Virus record (IMG/VR): IMGVR_UViG_3300025131_000331
Coordinates: 1 to 27,429 of that record
Strand: one strand, 5' to 3'
DNA length: 27,429 nucleotides
From: a virus
The translations under genes were made by a program, and so were the position numbers. The notes beneath the pieces were generated by a model. That model worked only from the letters and a program-made list of their open reading frames with translations. It ran no database searches and was not told the origin of the DNA. This document shows positions 6,267-15,823 of this stretch, piece after piece (position 1 is the stretch's first letter; each line of letters starts with the position of its first letter).

Positions 6267-8285
6267 ATGGCAACACCGAGTTATTTTACCGAATGGGAAG
6301 ATTTAGGAGACAATAAAAACATTGATTCTATTCCAGATGCTTATGCATCAATAGGTGCTTTTGCTAATTTGCCAGCAGAACAAGTAGCTAATGCTATGTC
6401 TGGAGTATTTAATACGTTTCCAGGTGGACAAAAAGGATTAATTCAAAGAACTAACCAAGAACTTTTAAATCAAAGAATAATGGATAATGTATTATCCCAA
6501 TTACCTCCAGTAGAAAGCTCTGGACCCAACATAAATTTTGACTTAATGAATTTTGATAAGAATGACTTTAGAACTAGAGAAGCATTTAATAGAGCACTAG
6601 TAGCTTCAGGAAAAGTTCTTTCTGATGAACAACAAGCATTTAATGAAGCTCAAGATATACTGAGCCTTCTTAAAAATGATATAGCTGCTGCTCCAGGATA
6701 TCCTGGATTTGTCCCACCAGCACTTACTGCTGCTATACAACAACAAGAATCTTTTATAGAACCTACACCTACTTATGGACAATTAGCACGAACATATGAA
6801 GATTTTATTGACCCATCACGAGGGGCATTTAGAACTGATTTAGGAATAAGTTCACCTTCTGATATGGGATATTTTGCTCCTTCTCCAAGACGTATAGCTG
6901 ACTATGCAAAAGATATTATTGACCCAATAACAGGTGAAATTATTCGTGACCTAGGTGGACCTATTCCTACAACAAGTGAATTAAGAAAATTACAGTTACG
7001 CCAAGCATTGGGACAGGCTGAACCTGGAACTTTTGATTTAACAAACCCTTTATTTAATTACCCTGGTAGGATGTCGGTATCAGACTTAGATATATTAGCT
7101 GCACAAACTGCTGACCAAGTAGCTGCGAAAGCACCTTTCAGAATAGAACCAGATAAAGAAACTACATTTATACAACCAGAAGCTATAGGTTATGACCCAC
7201 AAAGTGGTACTTTTGTTGGTGAAAAGTACCTTAAAGATGGTGAGTATATAGAGCCTACTTATACTCAGCCTCAAGCAGAAGACATTAAAGAAAAAACACA
7301 AGCAGAAAAAGTTAAAGAAATGGTAGAAGATGCTGGTACAACAGAAGGTGAATGGAATCAACAACCATGGGTAGCTCCAAACGGAACTGTTTATAATTGG
7401 AAAAGTGATGGAAAAGGTGGAGCTATATTTGAACTTCCAGAAGGAAAATTAGCTTTTGATGCAATGAACGCTATGGCTTCAGGTCAAGATATAACAAGCC
7501 CAACAGGAGAAACAGGTGGAACTATTACAGTAGCTACACCAACTGCACCACCTGCAGCTGCTGTAACTGCTATACCTGGTGTAACTGCTACAGCTGGTGC
7601 ACCAACAATTCCAGCAGGAACTATGACTCCTTCTGCAACTAATTTATTTGCAGACCCATATGAAGCAGCTTTAGATGAATTTGAACAATATAAAAGATAT
7701 CAATTATCTGGATTTCCTGAAACTACTATGGGACAAAGAATGGCTGTTCAACCTAGTTTGGGTTATGGATATCAACCAGCAATGGGAAGATATTTACTTG
7801 GTACTGCAGGAGAAAGATTTATTCCCCAAGAAGGTCTTTCTGGTGGTGGAGCATTTGCTTCATATTTAAGAGGACAGCCAAGAGCAGACTTATCACAAAT
7901 TAGACAAGAATATGCAAACTTAGCACAAGCGTTAGGTGCATATGGAGCAGCTCAAGATGTTTCTCAATTAAATCAACCAATTATTAGTTATACGGCAGCA
8001 TTTGGAACGCCAGGAGAAGAAAGGCTTAAAGAGAATATATTAAGTGCAACACAGGCTGCACTTGGTGGTAGTCCAGTATTTAGAAGGAGTAGTTTAGAGA
8101 ACGTATATGATGCTATGGAACAACAGTATGGTGCAGATATAGGTGCTAGATTTGCAGACTTTGTTGGCAGAGGTTTTGGTGTACAAGGTAATTTACCTAC
8201 TGGAAATACACCTATTATATCTTCAGATTTTTCTGGTATTACACCTGGTACTTCAGGAATAAACCCATATGGAATGATTAGTTAA
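6267..8285 (+). CDS. Unrecognised virion-associated protein
   Basis: This 672-residue protein sits between the portal and the giant protein and is preceded by a good ribosome site (GAAGGAGT). I recognise no domain. Visible parts are an acidic N-terminus (TEWEDLGDNKN), a Pro/Gln-rich mixed central region, a low-complexity Ala/Thr/Pro linker at about residues 415-460 (TPTAPPAAAV), and a C-terminal segment rich in Gly, Ala and Tyr that looks helical. There is no signal peptide or membrane span. From its place in the operon it is probably a structural or internal virion protein, perhaps ejected with the DNA. That is inference from context only. Confidence 0.6.
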   Translation: MATPSYFTEWEDLGDNKNIDSIPDAYASIGAFANLPAEQVANAMSGVFNTFPGGQKGLIQRTNQELLNQRIMDNVLSQLPPVESSGPNINFDLMNFDKNDFRTREAFNRALVASGKVLSDEQQAFNEAQDILSLLKNDIAAAPGYPGFVPPALTAAIQQQESFIEPTPTYGQLARTYEDFIDPSRGAFRTDLGISSPSDMGYFAPSPRRIADYAKDIIDPITGEIIRDLGGPIPTTSELRKLQLRQALGQAEPGTFDLTNPLFNYPGRMSVSDLDILAAQTADQVAAKAPFRIEPDKETTFIQPEAIGYDPQSGTFVGEKYLKDGEYIEPTYTQPQAEDIKEKTQAEKVKEMVEDAGTTEGEWNQQPWVAPNGTVYNWKSDGKGGAIFELPEGKLAFDAMNAMASGQDITSPTGETGGTITVATPTAPPAAAVTAIPGVTATAGAPTIPAGTMTPSATNLFADPYEAALDEFEQYKRYQLSGFPETTMGQRMAVQPSLGYGYQPAMGRYLLGTAGERFIPQEGLSGGGAFASYLRGQPRADLSQIRQEYANLAQALGAYGAAQDVSQLNQPIISYTAAFGTPGEERLKENILSATQAALGGSPVFRRSSLENVYDAMEQQYGADIGARFADFVGRGFGVQGNLPTGNTPIISSDFSGITPGTSGINPYGMIS

Positions 8286-8294
8286 GGAGTAAAT

Positions 8295-8645
8295 ATGGCT
8301 AATACAAACACATTTGCTGATTTTTATGACACAATGCTTGAGGCAGAACCTCAGACAGCTTTTATGGGGGCTGTAGGTAGAGAGACATTTGGTCGTTCAT
8401 TACCTGACCCCACGTTAGATAGAGCACGAGCAGGATTTAGAAATCAGTTTAGTGATGTATACAATCAGTATCTTGGTCAACGAGCTAATCAAATGAAAAG
8501 TAGAGCTGACCCTTCGCAATTAAGTACGTTTTCTAATTTCTTAGAAAAGTATCCTTTTACACAAAGATATTCGGCTATGACTCCGTATCAACGAGGAACA
8601 TCAATGAGTAGATTCTCTCCTAGTACAAGGTTTATATATTACTAA
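8295..8645 (+). CDS. Small protein of unknown function
   Basis: This is a 116-residue protein with a clean ribosome site (AAGGAG) and an ATG nine bases after the previous stop. Its stop overlaps the next start (TAATG), so it is probably coupled to the giant gene. The sequence is rich in Phe, Tyr, Arg and Ser, largely polar, with no Cys, no membrane span and no motif I recognise. Its C-terminus (STRFIYY) is aromatic. The 672-residue protein before it, the giant protein after it and this one form one block inserted between portal and scaffold, so a role in virion assembly or as an internal protein is plausible. Confidence 0.6.
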   Translation: MANTNTFADFYDTMLEAEPQTAFMGAVGRETFGRSLPDPTLDRARAGFRNQFSDVYNQYLGQRANQMKSRADPSQLSTFSNFLEKYPFTQRYSAMTPYQRGTSMSRFSPSTRFIYY

Positions 8646-11600
8646 TGCCACACATACCAGGACATCAATACACTCCTCCTAACAGGTTGTCCTTTGGTCC
8701 TACCCCACAGATACCAGGACAATCAGCACCTCCACCTATTCAAGAAGATGGAGGTTTTTGGTCTGATATTTGGAGTGATTATTTACAACCTGGATTAGAA
8801 ACTGCTGTAGGTTTACCTGGAGTTAAACAATTATTTCAAGGATTAGGAGAAATACAAAACAGAGCTGTTATTCCTACAGTTAGTAGATTAATAGAACCTT
8901 TACCAATTAGATTTGAAGAAACACCTGGTGCCCCTGAAGTTTCATGGTATGACGTACCTGGTCAATTTGGTAGAGGAGAGACAAAATGGAATTGGGACCA
9001 ATATGTTACTCCTGAAGGTAAATTTTCTCCTCAAGCAGCCTATGACCAATTAATGAATCTTAATCCTGCAAATGTTGCATTAGAAGTAATAGGAGAAAAT
9101 TTAAATAAAGACTTTGATTTATTGGAACCAGAAACAAGAAGAAGCCAGAATGTTCAAAAAGAAATAGAACGATTTGAACAAGTTAATCAAAGACCTGTTA
9201 CTCAAGTAGAACAAAGACAAATAGAAGAAGATTTATATAAGTTACCACCATATACACGAGGGATAGCTGAAGAATTACCTTGGCTTGCTTTACCACCTGC
9301 TAGAGTAGCTAGAGCTGCTACACAAACAGTACGTAAAGGAAAAGCTCTTAGTTCTGCTGGTCGATTAGGAGCTGCTGCTCCTGTAGCACGAGGGGCATTA
9401 CGTGGAGCCGAGATAGCTTTAAAACCTGTAGAAATTATTGAAACAGCTATGGCTAGAGTTATTGAAGCACCATTTAAATTAATAGGTCGAGGTGCTGACT
9501 TAACAGGTCGTGGAGTTAATAGAGTTATTAATAGAGCTCAAATACTTAACTTAAGTGAAAGGGGATTGATGGAAGGTGACAATATAATGAAAACAAATAT
9601 TGTTGACGCAGCAGGTAATTCATTAACTCCTGAACAAAAATTAATTAACATTAATGATACATTTGAAGCTAAAACAGGAATTAGTAACAGATATCGTATT
9701 GAAGAAACTTATAGTCAAAGAGTTGGAGAAGAATCAATACCTAATTATACTTTAAGAATTAATAATGATGCTGTTATTCCAGATAGAATACGTGTAAGAA
9801 CTGATGAAGAAGCTCTTAATAGACCTAAATCACCTGAAGTAGAAGCTACTAGAGAAGGTGAACAATTAGGATTTGATGAGGTTCTTGAATCCCAAAGAAG
9901 ACAAGAGTTTTTAAATAAGTTAGGTCGTGAGCCAACTGAAGTAGAAGAGTTAGCATTTAATAGACGTATGTCTGTTGAAGATGCTAAAAAAGAAATAACA
10001 GATAAAGGTGGAATACAAAGAGAATTTGATTTTGAAATTGAAACACCTATAGAAGAAATGTCTGTTAATTCTTATCAAGCATTTAAAAGATTAAATGAAT
10101 CTCCTTTTGGTCAAACTGTAGAAGGTGTTCTTAAAGGTTTAAAAAGTTCTAAGGTAGTAAAAGAATTACACAGCAAAGGTAAAAATGCAGATAAATATTT
10201 AACAGATAAACTTAATAACAGATTTCCTAATTTACCTACATGGTTTGTAGAATTTAACAATAAAAATAATGATGCTTTTTATGGATTAAAAAAGAATATT
10301 GATGATTTCCTTGACGCAAGAGGAGCTAATCCAGGTCCATATTTAAAATTATCTAGGGAAGCATTAATAAACTTTCCTACTAAATTAGGAATTAGTAGTT
10401 CTCATGCAGTTAATAGAGCTAGTAATAGAATTGAAAATGTTTACAGAAAAAAAATAATTCCTGCAATAAACAAAGGAGTTAAAGAAAACGATATTAGCAA
10501 TTTAATATTAGCACGATTTCATCTTGAAATTCTTAATGTAAAAAACGTAGATGGTACTTTAAAGTTTCCTAACAGAGCAGCACCTCAAAAATTTGAAACT
10601 GCACCTGGAGAAAACATTAATAAAGAAGTTTTAGAAGATATGGTTAATCTTAAAAGTAATCGGTATGCTGATTATGATGCTGACCAAATAAAAGCTCTTG
10701 AAGAGGCTGTAGATGGTGTTACTAATTTTTATACAGAAGCAAGAACTAAGTTATATAACAACGGCATTATAGATAAAGAAACTTATGATTATCTTCGTAC
10801 TACTTATAAACATTACAATCCAATTACTTATGTAGAATATATGGATGACTTTGCAATTGATGTTGTTCCAGGCAAAGGTAGAAATGTTGTAGACAATACT
10901 GTTAGAACATTAGATGAAAAGTATGATGGTAAATATACAACACGAAATGCTGTTGGAGAAACTTTATGGGAAAACATTATTAGGCAAGAAGTAAGAATTA
11001 TTAATAATGAAAACACACGTACCTTTGGAAGATTGTATCAAGAAAGATTAAACTTTAAAGAGGTAACTGACAACTTTATTAATAAGTCAGGGAAAAAGAA
11101 AGGACAATATAAAACAGGCAAAAGCTCTAAAAGTTTATATAATGATAAAAAGAAAACAGGATACTTTTCTTTTTATGAAGATGGTAAGCGAGTAATTATT
11201 GGTGGTGTAGATGGAGCAGAAGTTCCACGAGATGTATGGGAAACATTAAATGGTAGAGCAGGTTTAAACTTACAGTCTCCAAGTGAAATAGCACAAAAGA
11301 TAGCTATGTCTAATGGTTGGTTTAGGTCTATGTATACTACATACAATCCATTGTTTTGGACTAGAAACATGGTTATAGATGGTTTAACTGTATGGCTTAA
11401 AACAGGAACTATGCCTCACAAAGTTGGTATGGAATTAATGAAAGATTTATATTCTATAGCTACTAATAGTGAACAAAGGTTTGTTCGATTTATTGGAGAC
11501 TTAGGTGGCTGGCAAGGTGATGGTTATGTTGGAAGACAACGAACGGCTGCCTCTATTAATGCAACTATTAAAAATGCTGACCAATCACTTGGTGCCATTG

Positions 11601-13999
11601 TTGTAGATTCTGATAAAGCATTACGTAAAGTTTTAAAAGAAACTACTACAAGCACAATGAAAGATACTATTAAGAAAGTTGGTGGTGCAGTAGAAGCTGC
11701 TCCACGACACGCTGTTGGTAGAAGGGCTGCAGCTAAAGGAATAAAAGATACTTATGGAATAGATGGTGAAACAGAAATAAAAAGAATAATGAAATTGTCT
11801 GAAACAGATTATGTTGACGAAATGTTTGATAATTATAAACCTGGAGGAAAAGGTGATGGTATAGGCAAAGGATTTGCTGATACAGATATTGCTGCACGTA
11901 CAGCAACCAATACTTTAGAAGCTACATTAAACTTTAGTCGTGGTGGAGAAAGAATAAGAAGATGGAATGATTATGTTTTATTTTTAAATGCTGCTATGGA
12001 AGGTTCTAAACTTCCATTTAGAGCATTAGGTATAGATGTTAATCCTGTTATAAGACCAGTAAAAAATCCAAAACCTGGTGAAGCCTTATATGAATTTGGA
12101 AGTATATCTGAACAATTAAAAAAAGCATTAGGTAATGTTACTGCAGGAACATTAGGTAGAGGACCAGGAGCTACAGGGAGAGTTTTAGATAATGTTGCAG
12201 GGGGACCATTTCGTGTAGCTATGAGATTAGGTGGAATTGTTGGTGCATACTGGGCAATTATGGAAGGGTGGAATAAATTAGAAACATTTAATGGAACACC
12301 TTTGTACTATGATATTCCTGATTATGTACGTTACAACAGTATGATATTTATGTTGCCAGCAGACAGAGATGAAGCTGGTGATTATATTATTGACCCAATT
12401 ACAGGAAGACCTAAACCTAACTATATTGTAATACCACATAGATTAAGGGAGTGGAACTCTATATTCCAAGGAATAACTTGGTTGTCAGAAACTAGTGACG
12501 AAATGGATTCATACCAAGATAAGAAAAAATGGATGTATGAAATAGCTACATCTGCTTTTCCTATTTCTGATGTACCTTTACCTGAAATTATGACTGTAGG
12601 AGTAGAACAATTAACAGGTTATGACACTTGGAGGAAAACTCCAATAGTTTCAGAGGACTTTCAAGAAGGACCATTAAAAGACCAATACAGTAAACATACA
12701 ACAAAGACTATGAGAGAAGCAGCTGGTATATTTGATGATGTTCCTGTTCCCGAACCACTAGCTGAAATAATAGGTAGTCCTGACAGGTTAGAACATTTAT
12801 ATGAAAGTATATTTGGTGGAGTAGGTACAACTGCTACATCTATAACTGACTATGGAATAGATTTATTTAATGATTTACGAAACGAAGAACCTCGACCTAT
12901 GGAAGAACAAGTTGCTAAGTTTCGTGAAATGGATAAAACACAACGTCAAGAATATATGATGACGTTAGATGATAAAGAGCTAGAAGAATTTGAAAAAGAA
13001 CTTAGAGAACCTGAAACAGCTCTACCTTTCCTTAACAAATTAAAAGATTCTTTTTTTCCAGGAAGAGGTGGTGGATTAGAACGAACTCAAGAAGCAAGAT
13101 TAAAAGAAAAGTTTCCTAGTATATCAATTAAAGAAAGTCGAGCAGCTAGTAAAGTATTAGCTAAGACAAATCAAAAGTTAGACCTTGAACAAAAAGAAAA
13201 TGATACAAAGTTAAAAGAATGGCGAGATGGCAAAAAAGGAGTAGACGTATTTTCACCTTCTGAATGGCGTGAAGCTAGGTCTGCAAAATATGACAAGTAT
13301 CAAGGTGCGTTAATATTTGCTGGAGAAAAATATAAATATGCTATACAAGCACAAGATGAAGAAACAAAAACAAACTATTATGATTTTATGCACTCATCTG
13401 CAGGTTTAGATACTCGTACAGGAGTAGAAATATTAATATCTGGTTACAGAGCAATAAAACTTAACGAAACTCCAGATAGTGCTGACTGGGATATATATAA
13501 TCAAGCTAGGGATGAATACCTTGCAAATATTAAATTAAGGTCTGACGCTGCTAATGATGGTCTTTATGATGATTTAATTAGAAGACTTGAAGCAGGGCAA
13601 ACTCCAATTGAAAAATTATATAAAGGAGCAAGTGATTTGTTATCTGAGTATTGGAGTATAGGAAACTCTTTAGATGATTTATATCGTCAAGGATATAGTA
13701 ATAATAATCCAGAGTTAGCTAGAAAATGGCAAGAATATCTTAATGCTGATACAGGAACACAAAGTCAACTAAGACGAAATGACCAGCAAATAAACACGTT
13801 AGTTCAAAGACGTAGTGCTTTAAGAAAACTATATGTTCAAAACAGTAATCCAGATATAGATGGCACGTTAGCTTTTTGGTATGGTGATTTTTATACACCA
13901 GTAACAGAAGTTGGAAAACAAATCTTTACTAAATACTATGGTGGTCCACAAAGATTTACTAACGTACAAGGTATTGGAACTCAATTTATACCACGTTGA
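8645..13999 (+). CDS. Giant (1784 aa) putative internal/ejection virion protein
   Basis: This is the largest gene of the window. The N-terminus is Pro-rich. An Ala/Arg-rich amphipathic stretch follows (about residues 210-295, including LPWLALPPARVARAA) and could insert into membranes. Around residues 895-915 is TYNPLFWTRNMVIDG, which resembles the NPxFxxRN-type motif I associate with large polyvalent phage proteins (LPD38-like). A further Gly-rich hydrophobic segment lies near 1187-1210. The C-terminal 400 residues are charged and probably coiled-coil. No protease, glycosidase or polymerase motif was found. A long protein encoded between portal and scaffold suits an inner-core or ejection protein carried with the DNA. 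A role as tape measure is less likely given this position. It is one uninterrupted frame. Confidence 0.6.
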   Translation: MPHIPGHQYTPPNRLSFGPTPQIPGQSAPPPIQEDGGFWSDIWSDYLQPGLETAVGLPGVKQLFQGLGEIQNRAVIPTVSRLIEPLPIRFEETPGAPEVSWYDVPGQFGRGETKWNWDQYVTPEGKFSPQAAYDQLMNLNPANVALEVIGENLNKDFDLLEPETRRSQNVQKEIERFEQVNQRPVTQVEQRQIEEDLYKLPPYTRGIAEELPWLALPPARVARAATQTVRKGKALSSAGRLGAAAPVARGALRGAEIALKPVEIIETAMARVIEAPFKLIGRGADLTGRGVNRVINRAQILNLSERGLMEGDNIMKTNIVDAAGNSLTPEQKLININDTFEAKTGISNRYRIEETYSQRVGEESIPNYTLRINNDAVIPDRIRVRTDEEALNRPKSPEVEATREGEQLGFDEVLESQRRQEFLNKLGREPTEVEELAFNRRMSVEDAKKEITDKGGIQREFDFEIETPIEEMSVNSYQAFKRLNESPFGQTVEGVLKGLKSSKVVKELHSKGKNADKYLTDKLNNRFPNLPTWFVEFNNKNNDAFYGLKKNIDDFLDARGANPGPYLKLSREALINFPTKLGISSSHAVNRASNRIENVYRKKIIPAINKGVKENDISNLILARFHLEILNVKNVDGTLKFPNRAAPQKFETAPGENINKEVLEDMVNLKSNRYADYDADQIKALEEAVDGVTNFYTEARTKLYNNGIIDKETYDYLRTTYKHYNPITYVEYMDDFAIDVVPGKGRNVVDNTVRTLDEKYDGKYTTRNAVGETLWENIIRQEVRIINNENTRTFGRLYQERLNFKEVTDNFINKSGKKKGQYKTGKSSKSLYNDKKKTGYFSFYEDGKRVIIGGVDGAEVPRDVWETLNGRAGLNLQSPSEIAQKIAMSNGWFRSMYTTYNPLFWTRNMVIDGLTVWLKTGTMPHKVGMELMKDLYSIATNSEQRFVRFIGDLGGWQGDGYVGRQRTAASINATIKNADQSLGAIVVDSDKALRKVLKETTTSTMKDTIKKVGGAVEAAPRHAVGRRAAAKGIKDTYGIDGETEIKRIMKLSETDYVDEMFDNYKPGGKGDGIGKGFADTDIAARTATNTLEATLNFSRGGERIRRWNDYVLFLNAAMEGSKLPFRALGIDVNPVIRPVKNPKPGEALYEFGSISEQLKKALGNVTAGTLGRGPGATGRVLDNVAGGPFRVAMRLGGIVGAYWAIMEGWNKLETFNGTPLYYDIPDYVRYNSMIFMLPADRDEAGDYIIDPITGRPKPNYIVIPHRLREWNSIFQGITWLSETSDEMDSYQDKKKWMYEIATSAFPISDVPLPEIMTVGVEQLTGYDTWRKTPIVSEDFQEGPLKDQYSKHTTKTMREAAGIFDDVPVPEPLAEIIGSPDRLEHLYESIFGGVGTTATSITDYGIDLFNDLRNEEPRPMEEQVAKFREMDKTQRQEYMMTLDDKELEEFEKELREPETALPFLNKLKDSFFPGRGGGLERTQEARLKEKFPSISIKESRAASKVLAKTNQKLDLEQKENDTKLKEWRDGKKGVDVFSPSEWREARSAKYDKYQGALIFAGEKYKYAIQAQDEETKTNYYDFMHSSAGLDTRTGVEILISGYRAIKLNETPDSADWDIYNQARDEYLANIKLRSDAANDGLYDDLIRRLEAGQTPIEKLYKGASDLLSEYWSIGNSLDDLYRQGYSNNNPELARKWQEYLNADTGTQSQLRRNDQQINTLVQRRSALRKLYVQNSNPDIDGTLAFWYGDFYTPVTEVGKQIFTKYYGGPQRFTNVQGIGTQFIPR

Positions 14000-14030
14000 C
14001 AATTCATGTATACTATAAATTAAATTATAT
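13996..14030 (+). promoter_or_regulatory. Possible promoter ahead of the capsid genes
   Basis: A perfect -35 hexamer TTGACA (13996-14001) overlaps the stop of the giant gene and is followed by very AT-rich sequence. The possible -10 elements are off in spacing: TATAAA (14014) is 12 bases away and TTAAAT (14020) is 18. It would drive scaffold and capsid expression, which phages often boost. The evidence is only consensus-like sequence. Confidence 0.3.
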
Positions 14031-14042
14031 GAGGTATTAATA

Positions 14043-14855
14043 ATGGTTAATCAGGCAGAACAAGACAATACAAGTACCCCTGAGGTTACTCAGGACAATA
14101 ATAATGGAGATACATTAGTTGATGTAACTTCAGAATTTGAAGGAGCTGATACTTTTACAGATACTTCTGCTCCTACAGAAGAAGTAACTGACACTCCCCC
14201 ACCACCTGAAAATGTAGAGACTCCAACAGAGACAACAGAAAAACCTGTTGAACCTGTAGCCGAACAAGCAAATACTAGTACAGAAACTCCTCCAGTAACC
14301 CCAGTACCTCAAGAAGATAATCAAACTACAGAAACTAGGTTACGAGAACTTGAAACTAAAAATGCTGCATATGAACAACAGCAACAACAGTCTCAACTTC
14401 AAACACAAGCAGCACAATATGCACAGCAATTAGAACAACGTGGTTATTTGCCAGACCAAGCAAATCAAATTGCTACTCAATGGATGGCACAACAAAGTCG
14501 TGAATCGCAGTTGTTAGAACAACAACAGCAACAACTTAAATATGTACAAGGGCAAGCTGCAGCAGCAGAACATTTTGCTACTAAGTATGACTTAAAGTTA
14601 AGCGACCTTGCAGAATTAAAAAGATATGACTCTCCTCCAGCTATGGAAGAAGCAGCTAAAAGTATTCAAGCTAATAGAGCTAAAGATGCTAGAATAGCAG
14701 AACTAGAAGCAAAGTTAGTTCCACCACAGAGTTTTGACAGTAGTCAAAGCACACCTGGTGCTTCTAATAGTCACGAGAGTTGGTTAGACAAATACAATTC
14801 AGGTGATAGGTCACCTGACGCACTTGCCGCAGCACGAAGGGCTGCAGGTTTATAG
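14043..14855 (+). CDS. Capsid scaffolding protein (putative)
   Basis: This is a 270-residue, acidic, low-complexity protein directly upstream of the major capsid gene, the usual place and character of a phage scaffold. Residues 1-95 are rich in Glu, Thr, Pro and Asp. The middle (about 100-175) is very Gln-rich and predicted coiled-coil. The C-terminal part has alternating Lys, Ala and Glu and ends in a short basic helix (AAARRAAGL), typical of the capsid-binding end of scaffolds. Scaffolds guide procapsid assembly and then leave or are degraded. The ribosome site GAGGT is present. The final codons contain a 14-base sequence repeated at 14881-14894. Confidence 0.8.
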   Translation: MVNQAEQDNTSTPEVTQDNNNGDTLVDVTSEFEGADTFTDTSAPTEEVTDTPPPPENVETPTETTEKPVEPVAEQANTSTETPPVTPVPQEDNQTTETRLRELETKNAAYEQQQQQSQLQTQAAQYAQQLEQRGYLPDQANQIATQWMAQQSRESQLLEQQQQQLKYVQGQAAAAEHFATKYDLKLSDLAELKRYDSPPAMEEAAKSIQANRAKDARIAELEAKLVPPQSFDSSQSTPGASNSHESWLDKYNSGDRSPDALAAARRAAGL

Positions 14856-14898
14856 GGTAGTAGTTGTTTAACAAAAACAGCAGCACGAAGGGCTACTG
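14829..14898 (+). repeat. Duplicated 14-mer in hairpin context before capsid gene
   Basis: CAGCACGAAGGGCT occurs at 14830-14843 (inside the last scaffold codons) and at 14881-14894 (non-coding). Each sits at the top of a hairpin with the same 7-base loop ACGAAGG. The first has a 5-bp stem (14829-14833/14841-14845). The second has a 7-bp stem with one mismatch (14878-14884/14892-14898). This may be a small local duplication, an RNA processing or stability element for the capsid message, or a protein-binding site. Confidence 0.5.
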
Positions 14899-14937
14899 AG
14901 TTAATTAAAATTTAAGAATTAAATCAGGAGGGCTATC

Positions 14938-15810
14938 ATGGCTCAGACATCAACAACTGGAAATTTAGAAAATGCCCAGAGAATAATACTTAGTTCAGCT
15001 AGGTATACAGAAGAACACAATGCACCTGCATTGGCACTTATAGAACAATTTAGTTTACCTAAAGGTGCTAAGACAGTTACCGTTCCTAAAGTTGGCTCAA
15101 TGACAATGAGTGACCTACAAGACGGAATAGACATTGTTGACGAAGAAGATATCGGAATGACAACAGTTGACCTTACAGCTAGTGAGGTTGGAGCTAAAGT
15201 TATTCTTACAGATAAACTTGTAAGACAAGCAGCTGACAATGTTTTTTCAATCATTGGAAGACAGCTTGGTGATGGCATGGCTCGAAAGAAAGATAATGAT
15301 GTCATTGCTCTTTATACAGGATTAAATGGTGGAACTACACTTGGAGCTGACGGTAGAAGCATGACTGCTGCTAACGTACACGCAATTATTTCTAACGCTA
15401 AAGCAAACAAGTTTGGTTCTCAATTATATATAGTTCACCACCCAAATGCTGTTGCAGCTCTATCTGGAGAAGCAGCAACAACTGCAGGTAACAACGCTGA
15501 AATTACATCAGGTTGGTCAGCAGATTTGCTATCTAACTTCTTTAGTGGTCTACGACCAATTAATGGTGTACCAATCTTTGAAGATGGAAACATTCAAAAG
15601 ACTGGTAGCGTTGACTCAGGGTATGGTGTTATCGCTGACAAGACTGCATTAGCAGCTCTTACTAGCGTAGAGACTAGAACTGAAAGACAGAGAGACGCTT
15701 CTCTTAGAGCTACAGAAATTGTAATGACAGCAGACTATGGTGTCTTTGAATTAGATGACACTAAAGGAGCTCCAGTACAATTTGAAATTGGTGACTTAGC
15801 AACTTCATAA
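14938..15810 (+). CDS. Major capsid protein, HK97 fold
   Basis: This 290-residue protein would form the icosahedral shell. The order of elements fits the HK97 fold: an N-terminal arm (1-45), an extended beta segment (about 46-90), the long spine helix (about 93-126, LVRQAADNVFSIIGRQLGDG), then the A-domain strand and helix (SQLYIVHHPNAVAAL, 161-175) and the loop NGVPIFEDGNI (209-219). There is no N-terminal delta domain, in keeping with a separate scaffold gene upstream. It has a very strong ribosome site (AGGAGGG) and the longest untranslated gap of the capsid module, consistent with high expression. It is short for the family but within range. Confidence 0.88.
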   Translation: MAQTSTTGNLENAQRIILSSARYTEEHNAPALALIEQFSLPKGAKTVTVPKVGSMTMSDLQDGIDIVDEEDIGMTTVDLTASEVGAKVILTDKLVRQAADNVFSIIGRQLGDGMARKKDNDVIALYTGLNGGTTLGADGRSMTAANVHAIISNAKANKFGSQLYIVHHPNAVAALSGEAATTAGNNAEITSGWSADLLSNFFSGLRPINGVPIFEDGNIQKTGSVDSGYGVIADKTALAALTSVETRTERQRDASLRATEIVMTADYGVFELDDTKGAPVQFEIGDLATS

Positions 15811-15823
15811 AGTAGAGGTATAA

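Noticed and set aside
8645-13999. Giant protein as tape-measure protein
   Set aside because: It lies before the scaffold and capsid genes, not after the tail-tube genes, and lacks the long helical repeat pattern expected of a tape measure.
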